In this document: one piece after another, positions 5,320-5,753 of the stretch | Position numbering within the stretch: position 1 is the first letter of the stretch | Layout of the letters: each line of letters begins with the position of its first letter | Source: Bacteroidota bacterium | Lineage (GTDB): Bacteria; Bacteroidota; Bacteroidia; UKL13-3 | Length of the DNA stretch: 5,753 bases | Assembly: GCA_010027395.1 (NCBI GenBank) | Contig: RGVD01000169.1 | Location: forward strand, 1-5,753 | Direction of reading: 5' to 3' | Translations under genes and position numbers: made by a program | Notes under the pieces: model-generated | Told to the model about the DNA's origin: nothing | The model's input: only the letters and a program-made list of their open reading frames with translations | Database searches by the model: none

Positions 5320-5322
5320 TGA
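5302..5322. repeat. Palindromic hairpin containing the stop codon of the short exported protein
   Basis: TCGCTAGCG (5302-5310) pairs with CGCTAGTGA (5314-5322) around the loop TCT, eight standard pairs plus one G-T. The CTAG motif occurs in each arm and the right-hand one supplies the TAG stop (5317-5319). There is no T-run, so this is not a standard terminator. It looks like the end of a repetitive or mobile sequence. Confidence 0.65.
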
Positions 5323-5372
5323 ACTTATTGATTAGCCTCTGGCTGTTTTCATGATCTTGCCACCAAAAATGA

Positions 5373-5463
5373 CCAGTGTTCTAGGTCTTGTGTGCTGGAC
5401 AATAGCGCAGCTGACTACGAATAAATAAATGAAAAATGAGTTTGCAAATCATCTATTCTTAAA
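5373..5463. repeat. Copy B of the roughly 90-bp dispersed direct repeat
   Basis: Positions 5385-5453 match copy A (4213-4281) at 65 of 69 positions in the same orientation, 1172 bp away. Three of the four core differences (A/G at 5394; TT/GC at 5407-5408) lie in predicted loops. The fourth (C/A at 5448) disrupts the arm of the right-hand hairpin. The outer stem is weaker than in copy A because one G is missing in its left arm. The copy sits between the short exported protein and the trxB terminator. Confidence 0.85.
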
Positions 5464-5480
5464 CTTTTACAGACGAGAAA

Positions 5481-5510
5481 TAAAAAAGGCCATAGTTTTC
5501 ACTACAGCCT
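5481..5510 (-). terminator. Rho-independent terminator of trxB
   Basis: On the minus strand AGGCTGTAGT (5510-5501) pairs with ACTATGGCCT (5496-5487) as a 10-bp stem with two G-T wobbles. It is closed by a GAAA tetraloop and followed by TTTTTTA-type sequence (5486-5481). It lies 24 bp downstream of the trxB stop. Stem, GNRA loop and U-tract together make a convincing intrinsic terminator. Confidence 0.85.
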
Positions 5511-5533
5511 CTTCGTAAAAAAAGATTATCTAA

Positions 5534-5753
5534 TTACATCGCATGATGCTTGGCAGCCAAATACCTCTCGGCATCTAGGGCGGCCATACAACCACTGCCT
5601 GCAGCTGTTATCGCTTGTCTGTAAATTTTGTCTTGGGCATCACCACTGGCAAAAACCCCCTCTACATTGGTGCGGCTGCTTCCAGGTGTGGTTATTAAAT
5701 ATCCAGTTTCATCCATATCTAGCCAACCTTTAAAGATACCCGTATTGGGTGTA
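5534..5753 (-). CDS. trxB: Thioredoxin reductase, C-terminal part (cut by the window edge)
   Basis: TrxB is a cytosolic FAD flavoenzyme that uses NADPH to reduce thioredoxin. The last 72 residues are visible, starting TPNTGIFKG at the right edge; the full protein is normally about 310-320 residues, so the nucleotide-binding domains and the CxxC redox centre lie outside. Within the visible part, TPNT is the typical end of the NADPH-domain-to-FAD-domain return. TNVEGVFASGD (about 28-38) carries the FAD-binding GD motif, and DKIYRQAITAAGSGCMAALD (41-60) is the highly conserved C-terminal FAD contact region. The alanine- and histidine-rich tail (AAKHHAM) is variable in the family. No frameshift is seen. 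The intrinsic terminator at 5481-5510 closes the transcript. Confidence 0.95.
   Translation of the reverse strand, partial: TPNTGIFKGWLDMDETGYLITTPGSSRTNVEGVFASGDAQDKIYRQAITAAGSGCMAALDAERYLAAKHHAM

Noticed and set aside
4294..5366. The 10-mer TTGCCACCAA occurs at 4294-4303 and at 5357-5366
   Set aside because: It lies on opposite sides of the repeat in the two copies and its flanks do not align, so it may be coincidence.

Overview
The window is AT-rich DNA from what looks like a member of the Bacteroidota. Three observations support this. Several genes are preceded by the TAnnTTTG -7 promoter element typical of that phylum. Shine-Dalgarno sequences are mostly absent. The NhaA, MazG, TrxB, serine hydrolase and small conserved hypothetical proteins read like Bacteroidota versions. 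The genus cannot be told from the sequence alone.

Layout, left to right. Positions 1-77 hold the start of a minus-strand gene running off the left edge; its 25 visible residues resemble the N-terminus of a DUF4277/IS1634-type transposase. A conserved hypothetical protein (203-607, +) converges with a small single-pass membrane protein (611-805, -). A membrane-anchored serine hydrolase of the beta-lactamase/penicillin-binding-protein fold (968-2122, +) converges with nhaA (2127-3275, -), with 4 bp between the stops. Upstream of nhaA on the same strand lies mazG (3329-4117, -). The mazG-nhaA gap is almost entirely a degenerate 7-bp tandem repeat that also encodes the mazG stop codon.

The right third is accessory-looking. 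A gene-free stretch (4118-4459) holds a near-leaderless mazG promoter, a strong symmetric hairpin and copy A of a roughly 90-bp repeat. Two overlapping genes for exported proteins of unknown function follow: a lipoprotein (4460-5083) and a short secreted protein (5080-5319). The second ends inside a palindromic hairpin and may be truncated. Copy B of the repeat follows in the same orientation, then the terminator and 3' end of trxB (5534 to the right edge, -).

The genes do not form one pathway. NhaA (sodium/proton exchange), MazG (nucleotide-pool cleaning) and TrxB (thiol redox) are housekeeping functions. The novel material is the unknown exported gene pair bracketed by direct repeats, the structured repeat itself, and the heptanucleotide array inside the mazG-nhaA unit. 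I see no CRISPR array, tRNA, rRNA, toxin-antitoxin pair or recognisable defence system.
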